Assembly (NCBI GenBank): GCA_934486495.1
Contig: CAKSPW010000008.1
Location: 1 to 52,549, forward strand
Reading direction: 5' to 3'
DNA from: an uncultured Clostridia bacterium
GTDB lineage: Bacteria; Bacillota; Clostridia; UBA1381
DNA length: 52,549 bases
In this document: one piece after another, positions 16,195-25,740 of the stretch
Numbering within the stretch: the first letter of the stretch is position 1
Layout of the letters: each line of letters opens with the position of its first letter
Translations under genes and position numbers: made by a program
The notes under the pieces: generated by a model
Told to the model about the DNA's origin: nothing
The model's input: the letters and a program-made list of their open reading frames with translations, nothing else
Database searches by the model: none

Positions 16195-17538
16195 ATGTCA
16201 TATTCAGAAAAGGTACTTGACCTTCTTAAGAAAAAGAACCCCGGCGAGCCGGAATTTATCCAGGCTGCAACCGAGGTACTCGAATCACTTCAGCCGGTGC
16301 TCGATAAGCATCCGGAGTTTGAGGAGGCTTCTCTTCTTGAAAGAATTACAGAGCCTGAAAGACAGATTATGTTCAGAGTACCGTGGGTAGATGATAACGG
16401 TAAGGTACAGGTAAACCGTGGATTCAGAGTTCAGTTTAACAGCGCTATCGGCCCTTACAAGGGTGGTATAAGACTTCATCCTTCAGTCAACCTCGGTATT
16501 ATTAAATTTCTCGGTTTTGAACAGATATTTAAAAACTCTCTTACAGGCCTCCCCATCGGCGGCGGCAAGGGCGGTTCGGACTTTGATCCCAAAGGCAAGT
16601 CGGACAGAGAAATCATGGCATTTTGCCAAAGCTTCATGACAGAGCTTTTCCGTCATATCGGCGCTGACACGGATGTACCGGCAGGCGATATCGGAACGGG
16701 CGCAAGAGAGATTGGATTTATGTACGGTCAGTATAAGAGAATCCGTGACGTATACGAGGGTGTGCTCACAGGTAAGGGTCTTACATGGGGCGGCTCCCTT
16801 GCAAGAACACAGGCAACAGGCTATGGTCTTGTGTACTTCGCAAGCGAAATGCTTAAGGATATGGGCACTGATTTCAACGGCAAAACAGTTGTTGTTTCGG
16901 GTGCAGGCAACGTTGCTATTTATGCTACCGAAAAGGCTCAGCAGCTCGGCGCTAAGGTTGTTGCTCTTTCGGATTCCAACGGCTGGATCTATGACGAGGA
17001 AGGAATTGACCTTGCGGCTGTTAAGGAGATTAAAGAGGTTAAGAGAGGCCGTATTAAGGAATATCTTGAATACAGACCTAATGCTAAATATACAGAGGGT
17101 AAGGGGATTTGGAGCATTAAGTGCGATATAGCTCTCCCGTGTGCTACACAAAACGAGCTTCTTATCGACGACGCTAAAATGCTCGTTGCAAACGGCTGTA
17201 AGGTTGTTGCCGAGGGTGCTAATATGCCTACAACTCTTGAGGCTACAAAGTATCTCCAGGAAAACGGTATTTACTTTGCACCGGGTAAGGCTTCAAATGC
17301 AGGCGGTGTTGCTACATCAGCTCTCGAAATGAGCCAGAACTCGCAAAGACTTTCATGGACGTTTGAAGAAGTTGACGCTAAGCTTCACGACATCATGGTA
17401 AACATTTATAAAAATGCTTCGGAGGCCGCTGATGAGTACGGCGCTAAGGTCGGCGGAAACAGAAACCTTGTTCTCGGCGCTAACGTTGCAGGCTTTATGA
17501 AGGTTGCAGACGCTATGATGGCACAGGGTATTGTTTAA
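16195..17538 (+). CDS. gdhA: Glutamate dehydrogenase (hexameric, NADP-type)
   Basis: Interconverts 2-oxoglutarate plus ammonium with glutamate; it links nitrogen assimilation to central carbon. About 447 residues, the length of hexameric bacterial enzymes. Visible motifs: VQFNSAIGPYKGGIRLHPSV (substrate-binding lysine region), LPIGGGKGGSDFDPKGKSD with the catalytic lysine region, VPAGDIGTGAREIGFMYGQY, and the Rossmann segment VVVSGAGNVAIYATEKA. ATG at 16195 is favoured (AGAGGTG six bases upstream); a GTG at 16186 in frame is less likely. Codon use is of the highly expressed type, similar to the SLH gene. Stands alone with its own promoter. Confidence 0.96.
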   Translation: MSYSEKVLDLLKKKNPGEPEFIQAATEVLESLQPVLDKHPEFEEASLLERITEPERQIMFRVPWVDDNGKVQVNRGFRVQFNSAIGPYKGGIRLHPSVNLGIIKFLGFEQIFKNSLTGLPIGGGKGGSDFDPKGKSDREIMAFCQSFMTELFRHIGADTDVPAGDIGTGAREIGFMYGQYKRIRDVYEGVLTGKGLTWGGSLARTQATGYGLVYFASEMLKDMGTDFNGKTVVVSGAGNVAIYATEKAQQLGAKVVALSDSNGWIYDEEGIDLAAVKEIKEVKRGRIKEYLEYRPNAKYTEGKGIWSIKCDIALPCATQNELLIDDAKMLVANGCKVVAEGANMPTTLEATKYLQENGIYFAPGKASNAGGVATSALEMSQNSQRLSWTFEEVDAKLHDIMVNIYKNASEAADEYGAKVGGNRNLVLGANVAGFMKVADAMMAQGIV

Positions 17539-17565
17539 TAGTAAATAATATTTTAAAATAAAAGA

Positions 17566-17703
17566 GGCTGTTTAAAAAGTCGATTGACTTTTTAAACAGC
17601 CTTAATTTTTTTAAGTGGGTAGAAAAAGATTTGGGATCAACAAACTGAGCCAAAACTTTAGTTTTGTGATACCCGAGGGCGTATGTGTATACGTCGATAG
17701 GCG
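17566..17703. repeat. Dispersed structured repeat, copy 2 (truncated)
   Basis: Palindrome at 17566-17601 (GGCTGTTTAAAAAGTCGA and complement) plus the following 100 bases match copy 1 through the caacaaactgagccaaaact and gggcgtatgtgtatacg segments. Similarity is lost after about 17703, so the distal half of the element is missing. It lies between convergent gdhA and ftsH, ending 27 bases before the ftsH stop. Confidence 0.8.
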
Positions 17704-17729
17704 GCTTACTTCACAGTAACATCTGTTAT

Positions 17730-19760
17730 TTATTCAGCATTATCTGCCGATTGGTTTGCGGATTCTTCTGAATTATCCTCCGGCTTTACGGTTTCCTCTG
17801 ACATATCCTCCGGCTTTGCAGGTTGATTTTCACTATCTGTAATCTGCTCGGCAGGAGAATTTGAGTTGTATATTTCCATAAACTGTTTTCCCGTAATAGT
17901 TTCCTTTTCGATAAGGAAGTCGGCAATTTTGTCAAGCGCCTCTCTGTTATTAACGAGAATTTCAACAGCTTTGTTATAGCACTCTGACAGAATTTTTGTA
18001 ACCTCGGCGTCAATGAGCGTTTCTGTTTCCTGCGAGCAGTTCGCAACTCTGCGGCCGTCGAGATAACGGTTTTGAATGCTTTCAAGAGCGAACATACCGA
18101 ACTTGTCGCTCATGCCGTAAAGAGTAATCATATTTCTTGCAAGCTCTGTGGCACGTTCTATATCGTTTGCCGCACCGGTTGTTTTAACACCGAATACGAC
18201 CTCCTCTGCCGCTCTGCCTGCCATGAACACCGTTATTTCATCAATTATTTCGTCCTTGTTCATCAAATATTTTTCTTCCTCGGGCTTTTGCATCGTATAA
18301 CCGAGTGCACCCATTGTACGTGGAACGATTGTTATTTTCTGAACGGGGTCTGTATGCTTTGAAACAGCCGTTGCAAGCGCATGACCAACCTCGTGATATG
18401 CAACAAGCTTTTTCTCTTTTTCGGACAAAATGCGGTCTTTTTTCTCCTTACCTGCAATTATAACCTCAACCGCTTCCATAAGGTCTTCCTGTATAACAAC
18501 ATTTCTTCTCATTCTAACCGCACGCAATGCCGCCTCGTTTACCATGTTTGCAAGGTCTGCACCGACGGCGCCGCTCGTTGCAAGAGCAATATCGTGAAGA
18601 TCCACATCTGCAGACATTTTGACATTTTTCGAGTGAACTCTTAAAATTGCCTCTCTCCCCTTCAAATCGGGCTTTTCAACAATAATTCTTCTGTCGAATC
18701 TGCCCGGTCTTAAAAGCGCCTTATCGAGAATTTCCGGTCTGTTCGTTGCCGCTAAAATTACCACGCCCTTTGATGAGTCAAAGCCGTCCATTTCGGCAAG
18801 AAGCTGATTTAGAGTTTGCTCTCTTTCATCGTTTGAGCCCATTTGATTGTCACGGCTTTTTCCTATTGCGTCAATTTCGTCTATAAATATTATACACGGT
18901 GCATTTTGCGACGCCTGTTTAAACAAATCACGAACACGTGACGCACCGACACCTACGAACATTTCCACAAATTCCGAACCGGAAAGCGAGAAAAACGGAA
19001 CGTTTGCTTCACCTGCGACAGCCTTTGCAAGAAGTGTTTTACCCGTTCCCGGAGGGCCTACGAGAAGCGCACCTTTAGGCTGTTTTGCACCTATTGCCGT
19101 GTATTTGGTGGGGTTGTGAAGAAAATCGACTATCTCGTTTAGCGACTCCTTCGCCTCCTCCTGCCCGGCAACATCCTTAAACGATATACCGGTTTTATTT
19201 TGCATATACATTTTCGCCTTTGATTGACCGACACCCATAATTCCGCCGCCCATCTTTTTTGAAAGAGAGCGCAAAAGCAGAAAGAGCATACCGTAAATAA
19301 GCAAAAGCGGAAAAATCCACGATATGAAAAATTCAAGAATCGGGGTGCTGTACTGAATGGGTGAGGAGTACTTAACACCGTTTTTGTCAAGCAATTCAAG
19401 AAGTCTTTGATCGCTTATATATCCCGTATAGCAAACCTCTTTTACGGTATCGTCCTTCATTCCCCATAGCTTTAAAAGCTTGTCGGTTGTTGAATTCTTG
19501 TCATCGCTTTTTTTAACTATTTGAATTTTGTCGGATAAAAATTCGACTTCTTCAACCTCGTGATTTTCAACCATGTTTAAAAAATCACTGTACTTAATTT
19601 CTTCTGTTTTCGGCGCAAAAAGCGAGGTTGCTGCGATATTTAAAATAACGGTTGCAACGATAGAAATTATAAGAAAAATTATAATCGGATTTCCGCCCTG
19701 TGGAGGCTTCTTCCCCGAATTTTTGTTTGACCCGCCGTTTTGTCCTTGATTATTATTCAT
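17730..19760 (-). CDS. ftsH: ATP-dependent zinc metalloprotease FtsH
   Basis: Membrane-bound AAA+ protease for quality control of membrane proteins and regulators. 676 residues: two membrane helices (about 25-47 and 142-163) around an extracytoplasmic loop, AAA+ domain with Walker A GPPGTGKT (235-242), Walker B IIFIDEID (290-297) and SRH region RPGRFDRR, then the M41 protease with zinc site HEVGH (456-460). The last 40 residues are an acidic Glu/Ser/Pro/Asn-rich tail not seen in most homologues. It starts 25 bases after the citrate synthase stop, so the two genes form an operon. The usual neighbours tilS and hpt are absent. Confidence 0.97.
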   Translation of the reverse strand: MNNNQGQNGGSNKNSGKKPPQGGNPIIIFLIISIVATVILNIAATSLFAPKTEEIKYSDFLNMVENHEVEEVEFLSDKIQIVKKSDDKNSTTDKLLKLWGMKDDTVKEVCYTGYISDQRLLELLDKNGVKYSSPIQYSTPILEFFISWIFPLLLIYGMLFLLLRSLSKKMGGGIMGVGQSKAKMYMQNKTGISFKDVAGQEEAKESLNEIVDFLHNPTKYTAIGAKQPKGALLVGPPGTGKTLLAKAVAGEANVPFFSLSGSEFVEMFVGVGASRVRDLFKQASQNAPCIIFIDEIDAIGKSRDNQMGSNDEREQTLNQLLAEMDGFDSSKGVVILAATNRPEILDKALLRPGRFDRRIIVEKPDLKGREAILRVHSKNVKMSADVDLHDIALATSGAVGADLANMVNEAALRAVRMRRNVVIQEDLMEAVEVIIAGKEKKDRILSEKEKKLVAYHEVGHALATAVSKHTDPVQKITIVPRTMGALGYTMQKPEEEKYLMNKDEIIDEITVFMAGRAAEEVVFGVKTTGAANDIERATELARNMITLYGMSDKFGMFALESIQNRYLDGRRVANCSQETETLIDAEVTKILSECYNKAVEILVNNREALDKIADFLIEKETITGKQFMEIYNSNSPAEQITDSENQPAKPEDMSEETVKPEDNSEESANQSADNAE

Positions 19761-19785
19761 TTTTTTCCTCCAAAACAGTAACTGC

Positions 19786-21144
19786 TTATCTGTTATCCAT
19801 GCTTACGTATTCACGCTCCGGCGCAACGTTTTTATATGCCGGACGAATAATTTTACCTGCGTTTATAAGCTCCTCAAGACGATGTGCGCTCCAACCCGCA
19901 ATTCGTGCTATTGCAAAAATCGGCGTGTAAAGCTCAAGCGGCAAGCCGAGCATTTTGTAAGCAAAACCGCTGTAAAAGTCTACATTCGCACTTACGCCCT
20001 TGTATATTTTCTTCTCCGACGCTATAACCTCCGGTGCAAGACGCTCAACATTTTCGTATAGCTTATACTCGTCATAAAGACCTTTTTCTTGAGAAAGCTT
20101 TTCAACAAATGACTTAAACACTCTTGCTCTCGGGTCGGATATGGAGTATACCGCATGACCCATTCCGTAAATCAAGCCGGATTTGTCGAAAGCGTTTTTG
20201 TGGAGAAGCTGTTTTAAATATTCGCTTATCTCTCCGTCGTCCGACCAATCCTTTACGGTGGTGCGCATCTCGTCAAACATTTTTACAACCTTATTGTTGG
20301 CGCCGCCGTGCTTTGGCCCTTTAAGCGAGCAGAGTCCCGCCGCAATTGCCGAATAAGTATCGGTTCCGGAGCTTGTTACGACTCTTGTTGTAAAGGTTGA
20401 GTTGTTACCGCCGCCGTGCTCGGCATGAAGAACAAGTGCCATATCGAGAACCTGTGCCTCAAGAGCGGAATACGTTTTATTCGGGCGCAGCATACGCAAA
20501 ATATTCTCCGCCGTTGACAACTCGGGTTTCGGAGAATGTATAAAAAGACTTTTGCCCAAATTATAGTGCGCATACGCCTGATAGCTGTAAATAGAAAGCA
20601 TCGGGAATACCGAAATCAGCTGCAGGCATTGACGAAGCACGTTGTCAACCGAAACATCGCACGCATTCGTATCATATGACGCAAGCGTAAGCACGCTTTT
20701 TGCAAGCGCATTCATAATATCCGCATTAGGCGCTTTCATGATAACATCTCTTACAAAATTTGTCGGCAGCGTTCTGTACTGCGAAAGCATTGATTTAAAC
20801 TCCGCAAGAGAGTCTTTTGACGGAAGCTCGCCGAACAGCAGAAGGTAAACAACCTCCTCATATCCCGATCTCCCGTCGGATATAAAGCCTTTGATTATAT
20901 CCTCTATGTCATATCCTCTGTAAAACAGTCTGCCGTGCCAGGGAATTTCTTTCCCGTCCTCGATTTTTGACTGTCTTATTTCCGAAATTTCCGTAAGTCC
21001 CGTAAGAACACCTTTTCCGTTTATATCCCTAAGTCCCTTTTTAACATCGAACTTTGAGTAAAGCTCACTGTCTATATGACTGTTGTCAAAGCAAAGCTGA
21101 GATAAATCCTTTATTTTTGGTGTAATATCCGAATAGTTGCCCAT
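19786..21144 (-). CDS. gltA: Citrate synthase
   Basis: Condenses oxaloacetate and acetyl-CoA to citrate. 452 residues. Family motifs: HAEHGGGNNSTFTTRVVTSS around the substrate-binding histidine, LKGPKHGGANNKV, GMGHAVYSISDPRARVF with the catalytic histidine, and VDFYSGFAYKMLG with the catalytic aspartate. The N-terminal 45 residues before GVLTGLTEIS form the extension typical of the Clostridia-type enzyme. In an anaerobe it likely feeds 2-oxoglutarate and glutamate synthesis, which fits the nearby glutamate dehydrogenase. First gene of an operon with ftsH. Confidence 0.95.
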   Translation of the reverse strand: MGNYSDITPKIKDLSQLCFDNSHIDSELYSKFDVKKGLRDINGKGVLTGLTEISEIRQSKIEDGKEIPWHGRLFYRGYDIEDIIKGFISDGRSGYEEVVYLLLFGELPSKDSLAEFKSMLSQYRTLPTNFVRDVIMKAPNADIMNALAKSVLTLASYDTNACDVSVDNVLRQCLQLISVFPMLSIYSYQAYAHYNLGKSLFIHSPKPELSTAENILRMLRPNKTYSALEAQVLDMALVLHAEHGGGNNSTFTTRVVTSSGTDTYSAIAAGLCSLKGPKHGGANNKVVKMFDEMRTTVKDWSDDGEISEYLKQLLHKNAFDKSGLIYGMGHAVYSISDPRARVFKSFVEKLSQEKGLYDEYKLYENVERLAPEVIASEKKIYKGVSANVDFYSGFAYKMLGLPLELYTPIFAIARIAGWSAHRLEELINAGKIIRPAYKNVAPEREYVSMDNR

Positions 21145-21204
21145 ATTGTCTCATTCCTTTCCGCGCAGTGCGCAATATTAGATGATATACAAAAACCCAT
21201 TATA

Positions 21205-21233
21205 ATTTTACCATATCAGGCGGAAAATTTCAA
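21205..21233 (-). promoter_or_regulatory. Promoter of the gltA-ftsH operon
   Basis: On the minus strand TTGAAA (21228-21233), 17-base spacer, TAAAAT (21205-21210), about 60 bases before the gltA start. Confidence 0.65.
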
Positions 21234-21326
21234 GTATCGGCGCAAAGAATTAATATTTTTTTCATAAATTAATTAAAAACAGAACGTGAAAAAATAAACA
21301 AATATTCCCGATTATTTGATTTTCGC

Positions 21327-21355
21327 TTGACAAACGATGTAATATGAGTTATGAT
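21327..21355 (+). promoter_or_regulatory. Promoter of the c-di-GMP signalling genes
   Basis: TTGACA (21327-21332), 17-base spacer, TATGAT (21350-21355), 43 bases before the start codon. Confidence 0.6.
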
Positions 21356-21397
21356 TATAATGATTAGAGTTCTTTTTATATAATTCGGGAGGGACTT

Positions 21398-23827
21398 ATG
21401 GAAAGAAAAAAACTGTTGATTGCGGACGATTCCGAAATGAGCCGTGCAATTTTGGCGAGTATGCTTGAGGATGACTTTGATATAGCCGAGGCCGTTGACG
21501 GTCGTGAAGCGATTGATATGCTTGAGAATTACGGCAGGGATTTTTCGGCACTTTTGCTTGATGTTGTTATGCCTGAAATGAACGGATTTGAAGTGCTTGA
21601 GGAGATGAACCGCAGAAATTGGATTGATAAAATTCCGACTATCATGATTTCAGCCGAAACGAGCAACGCATATATAGACCGTGCATATGAGCTCGGTGCG
21701 TCCGATTACATAAGCAGACCGTTTGCGGCGGGAATTATCCGTCACAGAGTTATAAACACCATCTTACTGCACTCAAAGCAAAAACAGCTTACCGATGTGG
21801 TAAACACGTGGTTTTACAATCAGGAGAAAAATCATGAAACGGTCGTTTCAATTCTCGACTATGCAATAGAACATCGCGGCGGAGAAAGCGGCGTGCATAT
21901 GTACGGTGTAAAGAGGGTGACAACCCTTTTGACAGACTGCCTGTTAAAGAAAACGAATAAGTACATAATCTCCACATCTGACGCAAATGCCGTTTGTATG
22001 GCGTCGGGGCTTCACGATGTTGGTAAAATTTTTATACCGGAGCATATACTCAAAAAACCCGATTCACTTACGGCGGAAGAAATAAAAATAATGGAACAGC
22101 ATACCGTTCTCGGTGCGCAGATGATTGAGGAGATGTCGAATTTCAAAAGCGAAAAGCTTGCAAAATACGCTGCCGAAATATGCAGATTTCATCACGAGCG
22201 CTGGGACGGCGGAGGGTATCCGTGCGGCCTTGCGGGCGATGATATTCCCATATCAGCACAGATTGTGTCGGTTGCCGACGCATACGATTCGCTGACGCAT
22301 GAGCGGTGCTACAAGAAGGCATATTCGCATGAGTTGGCGATGAAAATGATTTTAAGCGGCGAATGCGGCGCATTTAATCCGATTTTGCTTGAATGTCTTG
22401 AGGATATAGCTACACTCTTAAAGCCGTCTCCGCAAGATCAAGATGAGAAAAAAAACGCGGAAGGCAAAAGAATTTACAGCAGTCAGAACGTAATAGCAGC
22501 ACGTGTAATTCAGCAGTTTGAAAACAAGAACACAAAGCTTGACTTCATGATAAACATGAGCGACGAGTTGTGGTTTGAATATACCTTGCGTCCGTCAAAT
22601 TTACGGCTTTCAAAGGGCGTGACGGAGAGAACGGGGCTTGCGACCGTAATTTCCAATCCGCTTGACGATACCGATTGCCTCGGAGTTATCGGACAGGATA
22701 CGTTTGAGGAAATAAGCAAAAAGCTTTCCGAGCTTACAACAGACGATTCGTATACCGAGCTTACGGTAAAACTTGTGCTAAACGGAAAGCTCTGCCGATG
22801 CAAGCTGGTGATACTTGTGTTGTGGTCATCTGTCGACAGCGGGAAAATCAGCAATATTCTCGGCAGAGCCATTGATATTGACGAAAACTACTCAAGGCTT
22901 GAGTTATATGACGAGTCCGCAGCATCATGCCCGAAGGATCAAGTGCTTCTTCCGCTTTTGTCGGACGGAGACGGAGTTGTTAAAATTACGAGCGACCGTG
23001 TCGGACAGGTTTTGCAAAGCTATCGCAATATGTTCGATATTGTGCGCCTTGTGGACCCCGGTATTTGTATGCAGATTTCCGCTGACGGTCACGGGGTAAA
23101 TGATAGCGAAAAATGCTATTCGGTTTGGAATAAGGTGCGCCGGTGCGACAACTGTATATCGCAGGATACCGTGCGCAGCAGAAGACCGCAGACGAAAATT
23201 GAAACAATCGGCGCAGATATATACTTTATCGTCGCAAGCTGTATAGAGGTTGACGGTATTCCGTATTCGCTTGAGTGCGTAAGAAAGATCAATGCCGATA
23301 TAAAGAATGCGTCCGATGACAATAATATTCTCAATCAATTGCTTTTGCGAAACCGTCAGGTTTATATGGACTCCATAACGAAGGTGTTTAACAGACGGTA
23401 TTACGATACCCGAATTAAAAATATCAGCGGAGAGCACGCTTTGGCAATGATTGATATGGATAACTTTAAGCAGATTAACGACAATTTCGGTCACCGTGCC
23501 GGAGATGAAGCGCTGTATCGAACCGCACAAGCTATAAGCTCCGTACTGCGCAGCAATGATGAGCTTATCCGATACGGCGGAGATGAGTTTTTCCTTTTGT
23601 TTAACGGATTACCCGAAAAAACTCTTGCCCAAAAGCTTGATCGGCTTTGCGAGGCGGCACGGAATATCGTAATGACCGAATATCCCGAGCTTCGCATAAC
23701 GCTGAGTATCGGCGGATATTTCGGATCGGGCCGTATTTGTGATATTATCGAATATGCGGACCGTGCGCTTTATATGGCGAAAAAGCACAGAGATTGTGCC
23801 GTTGTTTATAAGGATGAGGATAAGTAA
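21398..23827 (+). CDS. Response regulator with HD-GYP, PAS-like and GGDEF domains
   Basis: 809-residue cytoplasmic signalling protein. An N-terminal receiver domain (about 5-122) has acidic pair D10-D11 and phospho-acceptor D55; the conserved Lys of the usual KP pair is Arg here (R107-P108). The HD-GYP domain (about 145-345) is intact: LHDVGK (205-210), HHERWDGGGYP (about 266-276) and VADAYDSLT. A long middle region (about 370-630) looks PAS-like and carries a Cys cluster (EKCYSVWNKVRRCDNC). The C-terminal GGDEF domain has DSITKVFNRR, DMDNFKQINDNFGH and YGGDEF (about 726-731). Both hydrolysis and synthesis of c-di-GMP are therefore encoded in one chain; which dominates cannot be read. Followed 17 bases later by an HPt gene. 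Confidence 0.92.
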   Translation: MERKKLLIADDSEMSRAILASMLEDDFDIAEAVDGREAIDMLENYGRDFSALLLDVVMPEMNGFEVLEEMNRRNWIDKIPTIMISAETSNAYIDRAYELGASDYISRPFAAGIIRHRVINTILLHSKQKQLTDVVNTWFYNQEKNHETVVSILDYAIEHRGGESGVHMYGVKRVTTLLTDCLLKKTNKYIISTSDANAVCMASGLHDVGKIFIPEHILKKPDSLTAEEIKIMEQHTVLGAQMIEEMSNFKSEKLAKYAAEICRFHHERWDGGGYPCGLAGDDIPISAQIVSVADAYDSLTHERCYKKAYSHELAMKMILSGECGAFNPILLECLEDIATLLKPSPQDQDEKKNAEGKRIYSSQNVIAARVIQQFENKNTKLDFMINMSDELWFEYTLRPSNLRLSKGVTERTGLATVISNPLDDTDCLGVIGQDTFEEISKKLSELTTDDSYTELTVKLVLNGKLCRCKLVILVLWSSVDSGKISNILGRAIDIDENYSRLELYDESAASCPKDQVLLPLLSDGDGVVKITSDRVGQVLQSYRNMFDIVRLVDPGICMQISADGHGVNDSEKCYSVWNKVRRCDNCISQDTVRSRRPQTKIETIGADIYFIVASCIEVDGIPYSLECVRKINADIKNASDDNNILNQLLLRNRQVYMDSITKVFNRRYYDTRIKNISGEHALAMIDMDNFKQINDNFGHRAGDEALYRTAQAISSVLRSNDELIRYGGDEFFLLFNGLPEKTLAQKLDRLCEAARNIVMTEYPELRITLSIGGYFGSGRICDIIEYADRALYMAKKHRDCAVVYKDEDK

Positions 23828-23844
23828 ATACGGGAGTGGTGAAA

Positions 23845-24198
23845 ATGACTGTCATGCAATTTTACAGTTCGGTCGGCGGTGACTATTACGACGCTGTCGA
23901 CAGACTTCGAAATGATAGAATGATATTAAAATTTTTAAAAATGCTTGCAAATGATAAAAGTTTGGTTAAGCTTCACGAGGCTATGGATAAGGGTGACTGC
24001 ATGGCGGCTTTTTGTGCAATCCATACGCTTAAGGGTATGGCGCTCAACCTCAGCCTTACCGAGCTTTCGCATTTTTGCTGTTCGTTAACCGAGCTTTTCA
24101 GAGGAGCAAACACAATTGCGGAGGAATCTTACGAGCTGGTGGCAAAGTTGGACGTAATTTACGAACATACTATTTCTCTGCTCGACGAACTTGAGTAA
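23845..24198 (+). CDS. Histidine phosphotransfer (HPt) domain protein
   Basis: A stand-alone HPt protein of about 117 residues, all helical, with the phospho-acceptor motif AIHTLKGMALNLSL (His60). It would shuttle phosphate between a hybrid kinase and a receiver domain. ATG at 23845 follows GGGAG by eight bases; two in-frame GTG codons just upstream are less likely. Co-transcription with the preceding response regulator makes that REC domain the obvious partner. No histidine kinase gene is in the window. An imperfect stem-loop (24201-24251) follows. Confidence 0.88.
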   Translation: MTVMQFYSSVGGDYYDAVDRLRNDRMILKFLKMLANDKSLVKLHEAMDKGDCMAAFCAIHTLKGMALNLSLTELSHFCCSLTELFRGANTIAEESYELVAKLDVIYEHTISLLDELE

Positions 24199-24275
24199 AA
24201 TTCGGCGAAAATAAACGTAAGGGGCGCATTGCCCTTTATTGTTTTGCCGAAAAATAAAAAAAATCAAAAAATATC

Positions 24276-24304
24276 TTGAAAAACATCTTTAAATGTGTTA
24301 TACT
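24276..24304 (+). promoter_or_regulatory. Promoter of tRNA-Arg
   Basis: TTGAAA (24276-24281), 17-base spacer, TATACT (24299-24304), 20 bases before the mature tRNA 5' end. Confidence 0.7.
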
Positions 24305-24324
24305 TATAGTGCATTTGTTTTTAT

Positions 24325-24401
24325 GTACCCGTAGCTCAGTTGGATAGAGCGTCAGACTCCGACTCTGAAGGCCGTGCGTTCGAATCGCATCGGGTATACC
24401 A
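24325..24401 (+). tRNA. tRNA-Arg (anticodon CCG)
   Basis: 77-base cloverleaf with encoded CCA. Acceptor GTACCCG pairs with CGGGTAT (terminal G-U), D arm GCTC/GAGC, anticodon stem TCAGA/TCTGA with loop CTCCGAC giving anticodon CCG (reads CGG), T arm GTGCG-TTCGAAT-CGCAT. The phage-like cassette begins 200 bases beyond its 3' end. Confidence 0.96.
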
Positions 24402-24441
24402 TAGCAATATTATCCGAACTATTAATGTTCGCGGTAATAGT

Positions 24442-24482
24442 AAATCTCCGCAGTGCCTGTCGGTCTGCGGAGATTTGTTTTA
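24442..24482 (+). terminator. Intrinsic terminator after tRNA-Arg
   Basis: AAATCTCCGCAG (24442-24453) pairs perfectly with CTGCGGAGATTT (24465-24476), followed by GTTTT. Confidence 0.9.
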
Positions 24483-24597
24483 AATATGTCAGCCTTTGCA
24501 TAGGTTATTTTGATTTTGAGATGAAGTATCTTATCATTTGTCGAATGACAATTGCTGACACTCACTAAAAAGTACCGTTTAATGTGTAAGCGGCTAT

Positions 24598-25740
24598 TTA
24601 CTTGTAAGCTTTGTACGTTTGCGCTCTAATCAGCTCATTTGCGAGTTTTGCCTTTTGGTGATTCAGCTCTCTTAGAGATATGCTGTCATCGTTTTCAATC
24701 TGCATGCCTCTCAGCTTTTCACGCAGCTGTTCAAGCTCAAGCGGAAGAAGTGCATTGCTGTTTTTGATTTTATTGTAAATCTCATTTATTTTGGCGTCGT
24801 TCAGATTCCCCTCACGCTCCGATTTTATATTATCCGTCTGCGCCTTGTAATTGAAGTCACGTATATTGTTGCTTCTGTCGAAATCCGCCTTATATGCGTC
24901 ATTCATTTCCTTGCGCTGACTATTTGCCGCCGACTGACTGTAATCATACATATTTTTCGGAGTGCCGTACAGCTCAAGCTCCTTCATCAGCCTGTCGTAA
25001 TCGAATTTATAACGGTCGTACGCATTTTTCTCAAGAGACGGAATAACATCTTTCAGCCCTGATATATAATTGTAATAAGCCTCTGCACCTGCCGCCATTG
25101 CCGCACTGTTTGAATAACCGTCCGTTGCCGACAGCATTTTCCCTCTTATATCTTCTGCGGCTCTTTCTCCGTTTCTGAAATACATATTTTTATATGCTTG
25201 ATATGACGGATCGGATTCGGGATTGTACGAAAAGCTTTTGTACTTTTCTATTTTCTTTGTTAGATTATCCCGTCTGTCGCTTGTTTTGTCATAATAGTGA
25301 TTATAAATATCCATGGGACGATTATATCCGCCGATTTGATTAATTGCCGATGACACTGAGCTTGCCGGCGCATAAGCCTGACCGTTGATAATAATTGCGT
25401 TTTCAACCGGAACGCCACCGACAAAAACATTGCCGCCGTCACCGTATTCAACGGCATTTGAAAGACCGTTTGACGATGCCGCCTGCGTCACATCCACAAG
25501 CGACTGCCCGGATATTTTCTTATATGCTCCGAAGAAGTCGGGAGAGTTTGTGTACGTTGTACCGTTGTCGTTTCGGGTCGGAGTTAAAACCGGGACGCCG
25601 TCATGCGTAACATCCTTACTGTTCCATCCGATTTTGCGGTTGTCAACTCCGACATTTCTAAGTGCGCTTCTTATGGGGATATCGTTTCCGTTTGCGTAGA
25701 TGTTGTTTCTTGTGTGATATATAATACTGTTTCTGCTCAT
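24598..25740 (-). CDS. Phage-type protein encoded next to a portal gene (putative virion/ejection-type)
   Basis: 380 residues, no signal peptide or membrane helix. The N-terminal part (about 60-135) has a Gly/Val-rich segment (NVFVGGVPVENAIIINGQAY then APASSVSSAI) resembling a small repeat domain. The middle (DPSYQAYKNMYFRNGERAAE, then SNSAAMAAGAEAYYNYISGL) is typical, from memory, of proteins next to portal genes in gut Clostridia phages. The C-terminal 150 residues are charged and helical, probably coiled coil. ATG directly abuts the portal stop, with GGGAGGAAT upstream, so translation is coupled. Function is inferred from context only; a structural or DNA-ejection role is possible. Confidence 0.6.
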   Translation of the reverse strand: MSRNSIIYHTRNNIYANGNDIPIRSALRNVGVDNRKIGWNSKDVTHDGVPVLTPTRNDNGTTYTNSPDFFGAYKKISGQSLVDVTQAASSNGLSNAVEYGDGGNVFVGGVPVENAIIINGQAYAPASSVSSAINQIGGYNRPMDIYNHYYDKTSDRRDNLTKKIEKYKSFSYNPESDPSYQAYKNMYFRNGERAAEDIRGKMLSATDGYSNSAAMAAGAEAYYNYISGLKDVIPSLEKNAYDRYKFDYDRLMKELELYGTPKNMYDYSQSAANSQRKEMNDAYKADFDRSNNIRDFNYKAQTDNIKSEREGNLNDAKINEIYNKIKNSNALLPLELEQLREKLRGMQIENDDSISLRELNHQKAKLANELIRAQTYKAYK

